Below, piece by piece: positions 5,173 to 5,939 of a stretch of DNA of 5,939 bases. How positions within the stretch are numbered: position 1 is the first letter of the stretch; the number at the start of each line of letters is the position of its first letter. The stretch is from positions 1-5,939 of the forward strand of contig JACPDS010000208.1 in the NCBI GenBank assembly GCA_016183885.1, given 5' to 3'. Both the position numbers and the translations under genes were made by a program. The notes under the pieces were generated by a model, which was not told the DNA's origin, ran no database searches, and was given only the letters and a program-made list of their open reading frames with translations. This stretch comes from Armatimonadota bacterium (GTDB lineage Bacteria; Vulcanimicrobiota; JACPDS01).

Positions 5173-5804
5173 AAAAATTAGTTATATGGGGCTGTGGAGG
5201 ACATGGACGGGAAATTAATTGGCTTTGCGAACAATTAGGAATAAAAGTCATTGGATTTTTAGATGAACGACCAGAAATGAAAGAAAAAATAATCGATGAT
5301 GTGCCAGTATTAGGTGATATTAATGATATTATAAATTTAAAAGAAGAAATTGAAATTGTCTGTGCCGGAGTTGGAGATCCTGTTTTAAAAAAATATTTTG
5401 TAAATAAAATAATTAAAGCCGGATTTAAACTAAGCGGACCTTTAGTGCATCCAAATATAAATATTTCAAAACGAAATACTCTTGAAATAGGTTGTATAAT
5501 TTGTGAAGGATCAATTTTAACAATTAATATTCATATTGGTAATTTTGTTATCATAAATCGTAATACAAATATAAGTCATGACGTTATAATAGAAGATTTT
5601 GCAACAGTGGCGCCAGGAGTTAATATTAGTGGAAATGTAACTATTAAAGAAGGTGCTTATATTGGCACAGGAGCTTCAATTAGAGAAAAAATAAAAATTG
5701 GTGCTTGGTCGATAGTAGGAGGGGGGGCTTTTGTTAAGGAAGATATTCCGGATAAAACTTTATATGCCGGAGTTCCAGCTAAATTTAAAAAATCACTTAG
5801 TTAA
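5169..5804 (+). CDS. PglD/NeuD-family sugar N-acyltransferase
   Basis: This 211-residue protein has the full two-domain layout of the PglD/NeuD/VioB-type family, which acetylates the amino group of UDP- or dTDP-linked 4- or 3-amino sugars using acetyl-CoA. The N-terminal Rossmann-like domain binds the nucleotide sugar: GCGGHG (8-13), FLDERPE (30-36), CAGVGD (65-70). From about residue 93 a left-handed beta-helix of hexapeptide repeats follows (HPNINIS, then IGNFVIIN, VIIEDFATVAPGVNISG, IKEGAYIGTGASI and IGAWSIVGGGAFV). It ends with the conserved LYAGVPAK (198-205). H137 in the NISHDV segment matches the catalytic base histidine of PglD. The gene overlaps the aminotransferase stop by ATGA and has no Shine-Dalgarno site, so coupled translation is likely. 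The pairing predicts an N-acetylated amino sugar as output. O-acylation is a less likely alternative. A run of seven G lies at codons 184-187. Confidence 0.88.
   Translation: MKKLVIWGCGGHGREINWLCEQLGIKVIGFLDERPEMKEKIIDDVPVLGDINDIINLKEEIEIVCAGVGDPVLKKYFVNKIIKAGFKLSGPLVHPNINISKRNTLEIGCIICEGSILTINIHIGNFVIINRNTNISHDVIIEDFATVAPGVNISGNVTIKEGAYIGTGASIREKIKIGAWSIVGGGAFVKEDIPDKTLYAGVPAKFKKSLS
5721..5727 (+). repeat. run of seven G inside the acyltransferase gene
   Basis: GGA GGG GGG GCT encodes G184-G185-G186-A187 in the last part of the beta-helix. With one G more, the frame stops at TAA within four codons. With one G less, it stays open to TGA at 5827-5829, which overlaps the ATG of the next reading frame at 5826. 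Confidence 0.85.
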
Positions 5805-5825
5805 AAAATTATTGATTAAATTAAG

Positions 5826-5939
5826 ATGAAATATTTGCTTTCTCAATGCTTAAATTATTTAGAAATAATCTCTTGTCATCTTTTATATTATCCATATATT
5901 TTACGTTTTTACTTATCTAAGAAAAATAAATTAAAAAAA
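5826..5939 (+). CDS. start of an unidentified protein, cut by the window edge
   Basis: From ATG 5826 a frame stays open for 38 codons to the end of the window. It begins 21 nt after the acyltransferase stop, on the same strand, as expected for a next gene in the operon. The peptide starts MKYLLSQCLNYLEIISC and continues with an aromatic, hydrophobic stretch HLLYYPYILRFYL, then a lysine-rich segment. It could be an amphipathic or membrane-associated N-terminus, but no family motif is visible. The upstream Shine-Dalgarno match is poor (TTAAG directly before the ATG). An open frame this short in A+T-rich DNA is only moderate evidence for a gene. Confidence 0.42.
   Translation, partial: MKYLLSQCLNYLEIISCHLLYYPYILRFYLSKKNKLKK

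Overview
This is an AT-rich bacterial window: the sugar genes are roughly 20-28% GC in the lines I counted by hand. It has a sigma70-type promoter, some Shine-Dalgarno sites and tightly packed short operons. Nothing in it fixes the taxon. The mix of a transposase end, an AbrB/RelE toxin-antitoxin pair and a surface-sugar locus is common in AT-rich anaerobes and candidate-phylum bacteria, but that placement is inference only.

Left part (1-808). The window opens inside the last 40 codons of a DDE (integrase-core) transposase. The stop codon of this gene is embedded in the -35 box of a near-consensus promoter (TTGACA, 17 nt, TAAAAT). That promoter drives a two-gene toxin-antitoxin operon: an AbrB/MazE-fold antitoxin followed, with an ATGA overlap, by a RelE/ParE-fold toxin. 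A tandem 8-bp repeat inside the promoter is a good candidate autoregulatory operator.

Middle and right part (809-5939). This is a glycan-biosynthesis locus in two divergent blocks separated by 176 nt. The leftward block reads a GT2 rhamnosyltransferase-like enzyme, then a GT4-type glycosyltransferase, with an ATGA overlap. The rightward block reads a GT2 glycosyltransferase with an N-terminal coiled coil, then a DegT/DnrJ/EryC1-type sugar aminotransferase, a PglD/NeuD-type sugar N-acyltransferase, and the start of one more gene that leaves the window. The aminotransferase and acyltransferase would together turn a nucleotide-linked keto-sugar into an N-acylated amino sugar. The glycosyltransferases would build that or other sugars into a surface polysaccharide or glycoprotein glycan. 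The dehydratase that supplies the keto-sugar is not in the window.

Four sequence structures are not explained by gene content. They are a G10 homopolymer in the GT4 gene, where loss or gain of one base truncates the protein at once; a G7 run in the acyltransferase gene; a 34-bp perfect palindrome inside the aminotransferase gene; and a 21-nt tandem repeat that encodes coiled-coil heptads in the GT2 gene. I see no wholly new multi-gene system here. The most testable idea is phase variation of the glycan through the poly-G tracts.
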